A DNA stretch of 64,000 bases. It comes from Corynebacterium genitalium ATCC 33030 (GTDB lineage Bacteria > Actinomycetota > Actinomycetes > Mycobacteriales > Mycobacteriaceae). Made by a program: the position numbers and the translations under genes. Below, one piece after another: positions 63,950 to 64,000 of this stretch; the first letter of the stretch is position 1; each line of letters opens with the position of its first letter. Under the pieces are notes generated by a model. The model saw nothing but the letters and a program-made list of their open reading frames with translations. It was not told the DNA's origin and made no database searches. The DNA lies in the NCBI RefSeq assembly GCF_000143825.1, contig NZ_CM000961.1, forward strand, positions 1,447,448 to 1,511,447, read 5' to 3'.

Positions 63950-64000
63950 ATGCGCTTGACGGAATTCCAACAGCTAATCCACGACGAGTTCGGTGACGCG
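63950..64000 (+). CDS. DUF3046 protein, 3' end outside the window
   Basis: Only the first 17 codons are present (MRLTEFQQLIHDEFGDA), which match the start of the DUF3046 family, small actinobacterial proteins usually encoded next to recA and recX (Rv2738c). The function is unknown. The start is supported by the leaderless -10 spacing. Confidence 0.7.
   Translation, partial: MRLTEFQQLIHDEFGDA

Overview
The window looks like chromosomal DNA of a Corynebacterium (Actinobacteria, high GC). The evidence is the mycothione reductase gene, mqo, a BioQ-type operator before bioYMN, PptT, ClgR next to PspA, DUF3046, and a gene order that follows the Mycobacterium tuberculosis Rv2894c-Rv2738c core. It contains no rRNA, tRNA or CRISPR array. 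The region is almost entirely housekeeping. Accessory pieces are one intact IS3-family insertion sequence (15612-16914), a DUF559-like nuclease gene (27373-28308) followed by a small repeat cluster, and a DUF222/HNH nuclease gene near the right end.

Layout. 1-9300: xerC (5' partial), an M23 peptidase gene converging on it, rpsB-tsf, pyrH, a DMT transporter, an amidase, frr, cdsA and rlmN, which together cover translation, pyrimidine nucleotides and phospholipid entry. 9300-17950: a DUF2631 membrane protein, dxr-rip-ispG (MEP isoprenoid pathway plus site-2 protease), a penicillin-binding lipoprotein, the IS element and map. 18000-28460: two tandem small secreted proteins, mtr with its coupled hydrolase, mqo, a shortened SelO, cobA, an rRNA-type methyltransferase, an SNase-fold nuclease, a DUF1648 membrane protein and the DUF559-like gene. 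28460-44200: proS, yaaA, a lipoprotein, the rimP-nusA-ylxR-infB-rbfA-nrnA-MATE translation cluster, a phosphoesterase-pptT pair, truB, ribF and a nucleoside hydrolase. 44300-53200: rpsO, pnp, an AMIN-like lipoprotein, dapB-thyX-dapA-rnj and a DinB-like protein. 53280-60700: ftsK, a TerC-family gene behind a yybP-ykoY-type manganese riboswitch, a YciI-like gene, pgsA-cinA, clgR and pspA. 60700-64000: the bioYMN biotin uptake operon, the HNH nuclease and the start of a DUF3046 gene.

Regulatory style. Many genes have a TANNNT -10 box 6-8 nt before the start codon, so leaderless transcription is inferred to be common. Five divergent gene pairs are separated by only 24-38 bp and carry back-to-back -10 boxes. 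Four convergent pairs overlap tail to tail by 14-39 bp.

The most unusual signal is an 11-bp word, CGTCGATAAGC, present 11 times on either strand, in several reading frames and between genes, where chance predicts far fewer than one. It behaves like a genome-wide DNA signal such as an uptake or maintenance sequence. A near-perfect inverted pair of it forms a hairpin directly after the infB stop codon.
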